Origin: Candidatus Schekmanbacteria bacterium | GTDB taxonomy: Bacteria; CSSED10-310; JACPHN01 | DNA: 18,197 nt | Assembly: GCA_016188575.1 (NCBI GenBank) | Contig: JACPHN010000260.1 | Location: forward strand, 1-18,197 | Reading direction: 5' to 3' | Shown here: positions 5,814 to 14,042 of the stretch, piece by piece | Position numbering within the stretch: the first letter of the stretch is position 1 | Layout of the letters: every line of letters begins with the position of its first letter | Program-made: the position numbers and the translations under genes | Notes under the pieces: generated by a model | The model's database searches: none | What the model saw: only the letters and a program-made list of their open reading frames with translations | What the model was told of the DNA's origin: nothing

Positions 5814-8800
5814 TCAACCGTCGAGCAGCTCGCGGACGCCGCGCTGGGAGCAAAACGCGGCGCGGCGCTCTCCCTCCAGCTCTTGCACAATAAGGGCCAC
5901 TTCCTCACGGGCACGCGTCATCGCCCGCTCCGCGCCATCGGCATCTCCCAATCGACTCAGCAGCTCCGCCGCCAGGCGGAATATCTTGGAACCATCTCGC
6001 CGTGCGCCACGCGACGTCAGCACCTGCTCCACCTCACGCAGCGCCTGGAGGCATGCTGCCAGCTCCGGGTTCCCGACATCGTTGCGGATGGCCCCGTCGA
6101 CCGCGCCAAGCACGAGGGACCGAAACAGCGCCTCTCCGTCGATTGGCCACCCCTCTCCGACGATCGTCCAGATACCCGGCCAGCCGTCCGGTCCTGCGGC
6201 CTTGGCAAGTCGTAGCCACCCCTGCGCGGAGCACCGCATGGCCACATACCCGGTGTCCGTGGCGAGCCCTTCGACTTCACGCCAGGCCGTCATCGCGTCC
6301 TCGGGCCGGCCCGCGGCCCAGGCCACCTCACCCAGCTTTTGCAAGCACTCCGCCAGGCGATAGCGATCGCCGACCGCACGGCAAGCCAGGGTGCCGGCGC
6401 GGAGGTGCTCGGCCGCCGAAACCGGTTGCCCGCAATCCAGAAGGCATAGGGCGAGGTTGTATCGCGACCACGCCAGGGCACGGAGGTTGCCCATTTTTTC
6501 GTGGGCGGCGACGACAGTGTCAAGATCGCGCCAGGCGCGGCCGAGGAGGCCCATGTCGTGGTGGATGATGGCCATGTTGTTCAGGATGCGTAGCGCACCG
6601 GCATGCTCGCCGATCCTGTTGAAAATACCGTAGGCCTCCTCGAAATACGGGAGTGCGTCGCGATACTGGTTGGCATTGAGCACGAGGGCGCCGAGGTGCG
6701 CGATGGCCTCGGCGGTGTAGAACACGTCGCCGGAGCGGCGGCTCAGCGCGAGCGCTTCCTCGAATGCGCTGCGGGCCGCGACCGGATTGCCGCTGCGGCC
6801 GTGGGCAGAGCCGAGATTGAGGAGCAAGGCGACCACAACCCGAACGTTGGGCTCGCCCTCCCGCGCTCGCTCGAGGGCCGCGTTGGCGTGGTGAATCGCT
6901 TCTTCCGCCGTGCCACGTTCCAGGGCGAACAGACCGAGATAACCGAGGATCCGGACTTCGAGGTCTCTGTCGTCGAGCGCTCGCGCGTCAATGAGCGCCT
7001 GTTGCAGGCGTTCTCGAGCCGTCGCGCGGTCTCCCTGCATCCAGCGGGCGACGCCGTCGTACATCCGCGCCGTCGCCGCACTCCTATCGTCCCCAGCCAG
7101 TTCGGCCAATTCGAGGGCTTCCTGGGCGCAGTCCATCCCTGCTTGCGGCGCCTGGGCGCGAACGTGAATCGCGGCTGCCGACAGCCGGCAGGCTGCCGCC
7201 TGTGCCCGATCATCCATCGAACGAAACGCATCCGCCGCCGCGTCGAGGTCGCCAAGCGCGTCGGCCGCCCGCCCGTACAGCTCCCGTACCGTGCCCCGCT
7301 TTCTCAGCAACGCGGCGACTTCCGACGGCGAGGTAGCACAGTCCGCGAGCGCTGTAGTCAGATAATTGTCGGCATCCCCGAGTGCGGCCGCCGCCTGCGC
7401 CTGCTCTGCGGCAGCAAGGTACGTCGCACAGGCTCGCTTTTTTTCACCGCATTGCCGCCAGTGATTGGCAAGCGCTCCGAGGTTCGGATCTCGCCCCAGG
7501 CGCTGCGCGGCCTCGACTCCGTCCGCCGCTAGCCGATGCAAGGCCGCGCGCTGCCTGGCGTCCAGGAGCGCATAGCAGACCTCTCGGAGCCGCTCATGGA
7601 CGAAGCGGAGCTCCCCTTGCCGGGCGACGATGACCTGGCGTTGATGCAGCTCGCGGAGCGCGGTCGCGACCTCGTCGATCGTATCTCCCGACACCCTTGC
7701 CAGCATCTCTTCGTCGATGCCGTCGCCGACCACGGCCGCCGCCTCGGCGAGCCGCCTCGACAGCGGCCCCAGAGCGGCCAGACGCTGCTGGAGCAGACCG
7801 CCTATGGACGCCGGCAGCGGCAAGGCCTCGAAGCCCGAGACCTCCTCCCGCCCAGCGCCCTGGTCCATGCACCAGGCCCCTGAGGCGTTTCGCCACAGCA
7901 CGCCCACGTTGACCGCCATCCGCAGGTACTCCGCGACGAAGAATGGGTTTCCCTCGCTGTGTCGCGCCAGTGATGCGGCAAACTCCACCGGCGCCTCCTT
8001 CAGGGAGAGCGTCGTCCCGATCATTTGCCCGATCGCGACCCTATCGAGCGGCTCGAGCTTGACTCGCTCCACGCCCTGCAGGACCGACAGCTCATCGATC
8101 TCGTCAACGGATTCCTCGGTGCGAAAGGTCGCGAGCACGAGCACGCGCCGGCGATCCAGCCGCGCGGCCATCGCCAGGAAGCGCAAGGCGTGCAAGCTCA
8201 GGTCATCCGCCCATTGCAAGTCGTCGATCACCAGCAACACCGGGGTCACGGTTCCGAGCTCGGCAAGCGCCTCCGCCAGGCAGGCGAACAGGCGACGGGC
8301 GGCCGCATCCGGCGGCAGCTCAGAAGGAGGCGGATGGCGGCGCTGACCTGGTAACAGGTCGCCCAGGCAAGGCTGGTACTGCCCGAGCACCGCGGCCCGC
8401 GCGCCGAGCACGCGCTTGATCACCTGCTCACCAGCCTCACGGCAGGTGTCGGCCATCGCCTCCAAGGGTCGCACGAATGCCTGCATCGGCCTGCCCAAGG
8501 CGTGTTGCGCCGCGGCGCTGCCCGGCGCAGGAGGTTGGCAGTCCCCCGCCAGCACCGCAAAGTGGTGTGCGCTCGCCTCCCTAGCGAGCTCCATGGCCAG
8601 CCGCGTCTTGCCAATGCCACTCTCTCCACCCAGCAGCACGATGCCGCCGCGCCCGACCGAGGCCAGGTTCAGCCTGTTCTTCAACAGCGCCAACTCGCGG
8701 TCGCGTCCGGCGACCGCAGCGCGCACGAGAAAGGTCCGGGGCGCGGGCAGCTCCCGGTCCGGTTTCCGGGCCGCCCCGAGCCGTTCCATGGCCGCGGCGA

Positions 8801-9599
8801 TATCCTGCGCGTACCCCGGCCGATCACTGGGATCCTTCTCCAGCAGCCGCATGGTGAGCTCGTCGAGGCCGCGTGGCACCTGCCTCGCGAGCCAGGATGG
8901 AGCAGGAGCTCGCTGCCCGAGGTGTCCGGCGAGCACCTCCCTGGCCTTGCCGCCAACAAAAGGAGGGTGACCGGTCAGCACCTCGTAAAGAATACAGCCC
9001 ACGGCATAGAGATCCGCGCGAGCGTCGACCAGGCCGCCTCGGATCCGCTCCGGGGCCATGTAGTAGAGCGTCCCGGAGATCCCCGAGTCGGAGTCCAGCA
9101 CCTCTCGGCTGATGGCACCACCAAACCGCGCGACGAAGCCGAAGTCCACGAGCACCGGCATCCCGTCAGCTCTCACCAGGACATTGGCGGGTTTGAGATC
9201 GCAATGCACGAGGCCCTCGCCATGCAAATAGGCCAACGATAGGCAGAGCAGGCGAAAGACGCCAAGCAATGAAGGCAGCGCCTTGCCCAGGTCGCCGGCT
9301 TCCCGGCACACTCCCCTGCAGTAGGCGGCGAGATCAGTGCCCTCGACGAGCTGCATGGCATACCACGGGAGACCCTGGTCGACGCCGTGATCGACAATCC
9401 GGACGATGCCCGGATGGCATATCTCGGCAAGCACACGGATCTCGCGCCGGATGCTGGCCCGCGCCCGCGCACTGTCGACGTGCATCGTCTTGAGCGCCAC
9501 GATTTCCCCTGACCCGCGACGCCGGGCAGCGCAAACCACGCCTACGCCGCCCCGACCCAACGGCGTCCGTTTCTCATAGGGACCTACCCATTCCGCCAT
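5814..9599 (-). CDS. Ser/Thr protein kinase fused to STAND-type ATPase and TPR repeats
   Basis: A 1261-residue cytoplasmic signalling protein with the PknK-like layout. The kinase domain spans residues about 8-275: glycine loop GRGGVG (15-20), Lys37 in VALK, catalytic HCDLKPAN (132-139), DFG (152-154) and APE (182-184). Cysteine replaces the arginine of the usual HRD, making it a non-RD kinase, so regulation by activation-loop phosphorylation may differ. An ATPase module follows (about 295-500) with Walker A GGESGIGKT (324-332) and Walker B VLLVIDDLQWAD (454-465), typical of AAA_16/STAND proteins that switch on ligand binding. The C-terminal half (about 690-1240) is helical repeats of TPR type, for example LNLGSAHGRSGNPVAARSAF. 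No membrane segment was seen. The ATG at 9599 is preceded by GAGG about 6 nt upstream. The gene runs divergently from the secreted-protein gene at 9879, and an FHA protein lies beyond that. Substrates are unknown. Confidence 0.9.
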   Translation of the reverse strand: MAEWVGPYEKRTPLGRGGVGVVCAARRRGSGEIVALKTMHVDSARARASIRREIRVLAEICHPGIVRIVDHGVDQGLPWYAMQLVEGTDLAAYCRGVCREAGDLGKALPSLLGVFRLLCLSLAYLHGEGLVHCDLKPANVLVRADGMPVLVDFGFVARFGGAISREVLDSDSGISGTLYYMAPERIRGGLVDARADLYAVGCILYEVLTGHPPFVGGKAREVLAGHLGQRAPAPSWLARQVPRGLDELTMRLLEKDPSDRPGYAQDIAAAMERLGAARKPDRELPAPRTFLVRAAVAGRDRELALLKNRLNLASVGRGGIVLLGGESGIGKTRLAMELAREASAHHFAVLAGDCQPPAPGSAAAQHALGRPMQAFVRPLEAMADTCREAGEQVIKRVLGARAAVLGQYQPCLGDLLPGQRRHPPPSELPPDAAARRLFACLAEALAELGTVTPVLLVIDDLQWADDLSLHALRFLAMAARLDRRRVLVLATFRTEESVDEIDELSVLQGVERVKLEPLDRVAIGQMIGTTLSLKEAPVEFAASLARHSEGNPFFVAEYLRMAVNVGVLWRNASGAWCMDQGAGREEVSGFEALPLPASIGGLLQQRLAALGPLSRRLAEAAAVVGDGIDEEMLARVSGDTIDEVATALRELHQRQVIVARQGELRFVHERLREVCYALLDARQRAALHRLAADGVEAAQRLGRDPNLGALANHWRQCGEKKRACATYLAAAEQAQAAAALGDADNYLTTALADCATSPSEVAALLRKRGTVRELYGRAADALGDLDAAADAFRSMDDRAQAAACRLSAAAIHVRAQAPQAGMDCAQEALELAELAGDDRSAATARMYDGVARWMQGDRATARERLQQALIDARALDDRDLEVRILGYLGLFALERGTAEEAIHHANAALERAREGEPNVRVVVALLLNLGSAHGRSGNPVAARSAFEEALALSRRSGDVFYTAEAIAHLGALVLNANQYRDALPYFEEAYGIFNRIGEHAGALRILNNMAIIHHDMGLLGRAWRDLDTVVAAHEKMGNLRALAWSRYNLALCLLDCGQPVSAAEHLRAGTLACRAVGDRYRLAECLQKLGEVAWAAGRPEDAMTAWREVEGLATDTGYVAMRCSAQGWLRLAKAAGPDGWPGIWTIVGEGWPIDGEALFRSLVLGAVDGAIRNDVGNPELAACLQALREVEQVLTSRGARRDGSKIFRLAAELLSRLGDADGAERAMTRAREEVALIVQELEGERRAAFCSQRGVRELLDG

Positions 9600-9790
9600 G
9601 GAGACCTCACTTCAGTAGCCGTTGCGCACCATGCTGTTCCATCTGCAGCATCGCGTTGTAGCCCTCCATGGGCGTGGAAATTTCGCGCCCGGCACGAGGA
9701 TCCCGGCACGTCTGAATTTCTCACACCGTGGTTCTGAAGGAGAAACCGCACAAGCGCGCGAGCTTCGCATGATCCATGCTGTCGGCATAC

Positions 9791-9807
9791 CGGGCACCAA
9801 CCTTGCA
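9791..9807 (+). promoter_or_regulatory. Candidate sigma-54 (-24/-12) promoter
   Basis: CGGGCACCAACCTTGCA matches TGGCAC-N5-TTGCW except for G at the first T. The GG (9793-9794) and GC (9805-9806) are 10 bp apart, as required. The GC is 74 nt from the start codon at 9879, exactly as the GC at 1124 is from the start at 1198. A loose dyad, TTTCTC (9717-9722) with GAGAAA (9740-9745), lies about 60 bp upstream. Confidence 0.5.
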
Positions 9808-9866
9808 GTTGATCGTCAGAGCGGCACCGATTGGTACTCCGCCACTCGGCGGCCACGCTTGGTGAC

Positions 9867-9873
9867 AGGAGGG
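9867..9873 (+). promoter_or_regulatory. Strong ribosome binding site fixing the start at 9879
   Basis: AGGAGGG lies 5 nt before the ATG at 9879. The same frame is open further upstream, to 9831, but that would place this purine run inside the coding region and put 16 extra polar residues ahead of the signal peptide. Confidence 0.8.
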
Positions 9874-9878
9874 AGTCA

Positions 9879-12041
9879 ATGAGGAACAGGAAGACGGCCA
9901 CAGTTGCCAGTATTTTTTTCGTTCTCGCGACCGCGAGCAGTGCGATCGGACACCAAGGCGAGACCCAATCGCCATTTTACTCGATCATAGCAGGCGACCG
10001 CTACGAATCGACCCCGGTGGAGCCGGAGCGTGAGGGGCAGATGTGGCTCGTGAAAAACGATTGCAGCGCGCCTAACGCGGGATGTACTCACACCGCCCTC
10101 ACCATCGAAGAGGCGGTACACTACGCCAGACGGTACCGCTGGATCGACGTCAGCGCTTCCATGAAGAGCGTGGCACACGGGCTTTGGGAGGCCGAGCTCA
10201 AGCTACTGGGCAGCGGCGCGGATGCGCTGGTCTTCGTCTATCTGCCAGAAGGCCTCACGCAAAGCCAGGTGAGCGATGGATGGTGGGTCTGGCATGCGTT
10301 GAACCTCAAGTACTGGGAGGGCGGCTACGCCGTGAACCATCCGGTGTTTCAGGACAAGTTCGGGCAGCTAATGTCAGGCGCCACGGCCGGCGGCCGCTAT
10401 GTCCTCGTCACTTCGAAGAGCTACGGTGCCCACCAGACCCTCGAGGCTGTCCACAACAATCCCGCCGTCTATCACCTCAGCATCGGCCCCTCTTTCGGTG
10501 AATTCAGGCACGTCGATGACGACGCGCTCAATCCGCAAGTCAATGTATACTGGGAGAACCTGCGAACGGCCAGAAACATGGAGTGCATCGTGACCTCGCC
10601 GAACGACTGCTGGTCGCTCAACGCCATCGGCAGCGCCTTCACGCGCTCCGCCGAGGTCGCTTACCTTTGTCCAACCGCCTCTAACGGGGACGAATACGCG
10701 CCTGCCCATGGCGATCCCTTGCAGGCAACGACATCATGCCTGGTGGATCCGGTCGTACCGGGTTCCACCGTACCCCCCGCCTCCTGCTACGTGTACGGAA
10801 ACGCGAACACCCATGGTGCCGTGTTCGCGAACAGCGAGAAGATCAAGACCGTACTGGCCATTCTCGACCCTCATGCCCCGGATGAGGCGAGGTGGCCCGG
10901 GGCAGCCCACGGAACTGCCAGCTACTTCGACCACGGTCTCATCGCGGCAATGCGAAGCTGCCCGGCCAGGCATGCGCTGGGAGGAGGGGTGCTCGAGTCG
11001 GTGCTCAACGGCACCTGGCCGCCACAGTCGGGCATCACGATGTCGATTGCGGGAGGGTACGATCCCGTCGATCCCGTGCACCATGACCGTGACATCCAGG
11101 ACCGCGACATCATCTACTTGAGCGACCCCACGCTGTCGACCACACAGTACGACATTTACGCCAGTGGGCTGCCAGGCTTGATCCCGGGGCGGTCGTTTCT
11201 CAACCACGGCCACACGATCCCGATCCAGCTCGAGGTGGTGCCGGCCGGGGATCCGCTCATCGACTCGGTGTCGTTCAGCGTCGACGGCGCTCGCAAGCTC
11301 GACCTGACATTGCCTGAATCCGATGTCCGTCGCCTTGGACCGGACTTCAGCTACGACTGGTCACCGTCGAGCAGCGCGCAGTGGTTTACCCTCGGGGCCG
11401 GAGCGACCTGGGGAGCCTGGACCCAGCCGTTTTCCGCACGGCGCGTTCTGGTCATGCGGATGGTCGATAATACCTTCCCGCACCCTATCCCGGATCTCAC
11501 GGGGCTGACCGGGCTCCCAAGCCCTCCGAGCACGATCCCGAGCAACAGCACGTTGAGTCTCAATGCGGGGGTTTACTTGCCCAAGCCGGCGCAGATTGGC
11601 CGGCTGCGCATCCTGGTGACCAGCTCGGCCGGCACCGATACGCTCGCCTCTGGCGACGCAACCACGCTCCTCATGGCTGACCGCGGTACCTACAGGACGT
11701 ACGCGTTCGGCAGTAACGTCAAGTGGAAGGTTGCCAAGACATGGTGCACGGTAGCTCCGAAAGACCCGGCATGTGCTCTGGTCTTGACCGGGACAGTCGC
11801 GGTGCCGCCGACGCCGACGCCCACCAGCACGTCGGGGCTGGTCACGACCGGGCCGTTGATCTCTGGCCCTACGGCCACGCCGACCTCATTGACCGCCAGC
11901 GGAACCGTCGCTGGATCCACCCCTCCCTACCCGGCGAAAATGACAGTGAGAATCACGGTGACCGCCACGAACAGCCAGGGGAAGTCGGTGACCAGCACAC
12001 AGGACGTGACGATTCAGCGCGCAAGTGACTGGCTCGAGTAA
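9879..12041 (+). CDS. Large secreted protein with possible alpha/beta-hydrolase core
   Basis: A 720-residue exported protein: basic MRNRK, hydrophobic segment 7-23, probable cleavage near AIG-HQ (24-25). Residues about 110-400 suggest an alpha/beta-hydrolase fold. There is a DALVFVYLPEG strand, then the strand-turn-helix RYVLVTSKSYGAHQTLEA (173-190), where S181 in SKSYG would be the nucleophile elbow. Later come a TVLAILDPHAPDEA strand with acidic residues and a conserved-looking YFDHGLIAAM histidine. The elbow has serine instead of the first glycine of GxSxG, so activity is uncertain. Several cysteines suit a disulfide-bonded exoprotein. Residues about 460-720 look like beta-sandwich domains joined by a P/T-rich linker (PPTPTPTSTS) and ending in a PKD/Ig-like block. 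No family is recognised overall. It has its own promoter motif and terminator, so it is probably a single-gene transcript. A secreted esterase-like or surface-adhesion role is possible. Confidence 0.65.
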   Translation: MRNRKTATVASIFFVLATASSAIGHQGETQSPFYSIIAGDRYESTPVEPEREGQMWLVKNDCSAPNAGCTHTALTIEEAVHYARRYRWIDVSASMKSVAHGLWEAELKLLGSGADALVFVYLPEGLTQSQVSDGWWVWHALNLKYWEGGYAVNHPVFQDKFGQLMSGATAGGRYVLVTSKSYGAHQTLEAVHNNPAVYHLSIGPSFGEFRHVDDDALNPQVNVYWENLRTARNMECIVTSPNDCWSLNAIGSAFTRSAEVAYLCPTASNGDEYAPAHGDPLQATTSCLVDPVVPGSTVPPASCYVYGNANTHGAVFANSEKIKTVLAILDPHAPDEARWPGAAHGTASYFDHGLIAAMRSCPARHALGGGVLESVLNGTWPPQSGITMSIAGGYDPVDPVHHDRDIQDRDIIYLSDPTLSTTQYDIYASGLPGLIPGRSFLNHGHTIPIQLEVVPAGDPLIDSVSFSVDGARKLDLTLPESDVRRLGPDFSYDWSPSSSAQWFTLGAGATWGAWTQPFSARRVLVMRMVDNTFPHPIPDLTGLTGLPSPPSTIPSNSTLSLNAGVYLPKPAQIGRLRILVTSSAGTDTLASGDATTLLMADRGTYRTYAFGSNVKWKVAKTWCTVAPKDPACALVLTGTVAVPPTPTPTSTSGLVTTGPLISGPTATPTSLTASGTVAGSTPPYPAKMTVRITVTATNSQGKSVTSTQDVTIQRASDWLE

Positions 12042-12049
12042 CAACTTTC

Positions 12050-12069
12050 GGCGCAACCTGCGCCATTTT
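12050..12069 (+). terminator. Intrinsic terminator of the secreted-protein gene
   Basis: GGCGCA (12050-12055) and TGCGCC (12059-12064) form a perfect 6-bp stem with a 3-nt loop, followed directly by ATTTTCC. It begins 9 nt after the stop codon at 12041 and separates this gene from the FHA gene. Confidence 0.65.
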
Positions 12070-12134
12070 CCTACGCCTCACACCTCCCCCGCGCTGCGCG
12101 GCGGGCCGCAGGGGAGAAACCAAGATGAGCACGG

Positions 12135-13865
12135 ATGAACACGGAGAGCGTACCCGATCCGTCCCAAGCAGGCCAAAGCCTGGTGATCCTGTGCGGCGAT
12201 CAGTTGTGCGGCGAGCAGCCACTTGCTTCCGACGTGATGCGCATCGGCCGTGAGCCGGCCAACGAGCTCGTGCTCGAGGATGCGCAGGTTTCTCGATTCC
12301 ATGCCCGGATCGTTCGCGATGGGTGCGAGTGGTGGGTGGAGGACCTCGGCTCGAGCAACGGTGTGTTCGTCGATGGCGAGCGGACAGAGCGGGCACGGCT
12401 GCATCATGGATGGAAACTCGACATCGGTCAGCACCGTCTGATCTGGCGCGATCCAGCGGAAAGAGACTCGGCTAGCGGCGACGAAGGGCTGCCCGAGAAG
12501 TTTACGGCGCAAAGCTGGGAGCGTGAGGCGGCGAGCCTGACTGCGGAGAACGCCATCAGGCAGCCCGCGGCGCCGAAAATCATGGGGATGCCGTCTCCCG
12601 ACTCAGAAATCGGGCTTGAGGAAAAAACAGAGGAGGCTCAACTCCGGTCTTCCGAGGCGGAGCCGCAGGCCACGAACCCTCCGGGCAAAGAGGACCCCGA
12701 GGAGCTGATCCTCGTCGTCGAGGCAAGCGGCGAGCGCATGGTCTTTCGCCGGCCGGCGGTGCGCATCGGTCGCGACGAAGAAGCGGACCTGCGCCTGGCG
12801 CACGAGTCGGTGTCGCGGGATCACCTGGTCATCATCCGGCGGCCGCTTTGCTTTTCGACCCAGGACCTGCGCAGCACCAACGGCACCTGGATCAATGGAA
12901 ACCGGGTCGACCACGGTACGCTTCGCTCCGGTGACGAGCTGAGGGTCGGCGAGGTGCGTCTCCTGGTGGAGCGGGCGGCCGAGCGCCGGCCGGCGCCGGT
13001 TCGGATGCAACAGGACCCGGAGGAAGCGGCCTCGCCGTGGCGCCTGCGCTTGGTGGGCGCGGTCGCGGCTACCGCGGTGGCGGCCGGGCTGGTGGTGCTG
13101 ACGATTGCCATTTTTCGAGTGCTTCCGCCACCGGCGGGTGAGCTGCCGATCTCCCCCGCGGTTGGCGACTCCCGACCAAGGGCCGGGATCGCGGCGCCTG
13201 TGGGCTCCGCGGGCAGCCAGATGGCGGCTGCTTCCTCACAAGCTGGCGCCGGGCGCACGTCCCTGGCCATGGGGGGCGGTGCGAACCCGCGCGCCGCGTT
13301 CACTGGTGCTCCGCCCCTTGAGCTGCGACCGCCGGGCATGGCAATGGCCGCGTCCGATGAATCACGGATCCAGGAAGTGCTCGATCTCTACGAGCGCGGA
13401 CTGACAGATGAGGCGCTTGCCCTGGCGAGGCTTCTTTCTGCCGCTGGCGAGGAGCCTTCGCCGGGTGTCTTGCCTCCCGCTGGGGCAACGCTGTTAAAGA
13501 CGCTCGAGACGCTGCAGGGCCTGCTTCGAGATGCCGAGACTGCCCTGGCCCAGGGGGCGATCGACGAAGCCGCAGGTCTGTGGTACGCGGCGCTCAGGAA
13601 GGAGCGGGCGGACATTCCGGTCGCGCATCGCAGCTTGGAGGCACGCCTTTCTGATCGCCTGGTCGAGCTCGAGCTTCGGCGGGCGGGGGAGGCGATGGAA
13701 CGAGGCAATCTGCAGGTGGCGGCGACCAGGCTCGCCGCCGCTCGGCGGCGCGATCCGGAAAACCCGGAGGTTGCGAGTTTTCAGGAGCGGCTCGCTGCCG
13801 GGTTGGATGCGCTCCCGGCGAGCGACCCCATGTCGGGCTCACAAGAAAAAGCGATCCGTCCGTAA
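12135..13865 (+). CDS. Tandem-FHA single-pass membrane protein with C-terminal helical repeats
   Basis: A 576-residue protein. FHA domain 1 (about 17-105) has RIGRE (36-40), SRFH (53-56) and SSNG (73-76). FHA domain 2 (about 191-280) has RIGRD (210-214), SRDH (227-230) and STNG (247-250). Both keep the G-R, S-x-x-H and N-G residues that contact phosphothreonine, so both should bind. A single hydrophobic helix (about 305-328) follows; an A/G/P-rich linker leads to helical, TPR-like repeats (about 385-560) such as LYERGLTDEALALARLLSAAG. The FHA part is probably cytoplasmic and the repeats periplasmic, from the N-terminal FHA position and lack of a signal peptide. The ATG at 12135 has a poor ribosome site: GGGGAG at 12111-12116 lies 18 nt upstream. 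That site is ideally placed for an out-of-frame ATG at 12125 whose short frame overlaps this gene's start. The nearby kinase is a plausible source of phosphorylated partners. Confidence 0.85.
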   Translation: MNTESVPDPSQAGQSLVILCGDQLCGEQPLASDVMRIGREPANELVLEDAQVSRFHARIVRDGCEWWVEDLGSSNGVFVDGERTERARLHHGWKLDIGQHRLIWRDPAERDSASGDEGLPEKFTAQSWEREAASLTAENAIRQPAAPKIMGMPSPDSEIGLEEKTEEAQLRSSEAEPQATNPPGKEDPEELILVVEASGERMVFRRPAVRIGRDEEADLRLAHESVSRDHLVIIRRPLCFSTQDLRSTNGTWINGNRVDHGTLRSGDELRVGEVRLLVERAAERRPAPVRMQQDPEEAASPWRLRLVGAVAATAVAAGLVVLTIAIFRVLPPPAGELPISPAVGDSRPRAGIAAPVGSAGSQMAAASSQAGAGRTSLAMGGGANPRAAFTGAPPLELRPPGMAMAASDESRIQEVLDLYERGLTDEALALARLLSAAGEEPSPGVLPPAGATLLKTLETLQGLLRDAETALAQGAIDEAAGLWYAALRKERADIPVAHRSLEARLSDRLVELELRRAGEAMERGNLQVAATRLAAARRRDPENPEVASFQERLAAGLDALPASDPMSGSQEKAIRP

Positions 13866-13885
13866 CCGGTTGATATTCCAACCGG
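13866..13885 (+). other. 7-bp stem-loop directly after the FHA gene
   Basis: CCGGTTG (13866-13872) pairs perfectly with CAACCGG (13879-13885) around a 6-nt loop, beginning at the base after the TAA stop. No T tract follows, so it is a weak terminator at best. About 150 nt without a clear gene separate it from the next ATG. Confidence 0.5.
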
Positions 13886-14042
13886 CGCAATCTAGGTTCC
13901 GTCGTACTTGCCTGAGTGTCCGTCGCGGAAGGACTTGCGCAGTTTGCATTACCCGGTCACGTCTCCATTCCTGTTTTCTGTTTTGCCGTTTTGCACAGCT
14001 TCACCTGCGGCGCAGCGGAAGGGCGGCGCGGCCTGGTCGCGC

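Noticed and set aside
6603-7532. Plus-strand open frame of about 309 codons opposite the kinase TPR region.
   Set aside because: It lies fully inside the strongly supported minus-strand kinase gene and has no protein-like motifs; it is a GC-rich shadow.
9607-9669. A 20-codon minus-strand frame starting MEGYNAMLQMEQ, whose stop overlaps the ribosome site of the kinase gene.
   Set aside because: It has no ribosome site and no recognisable family. Overlap with the kinase leader is suggestive of coupling, but the frame is too short to support as a gene.
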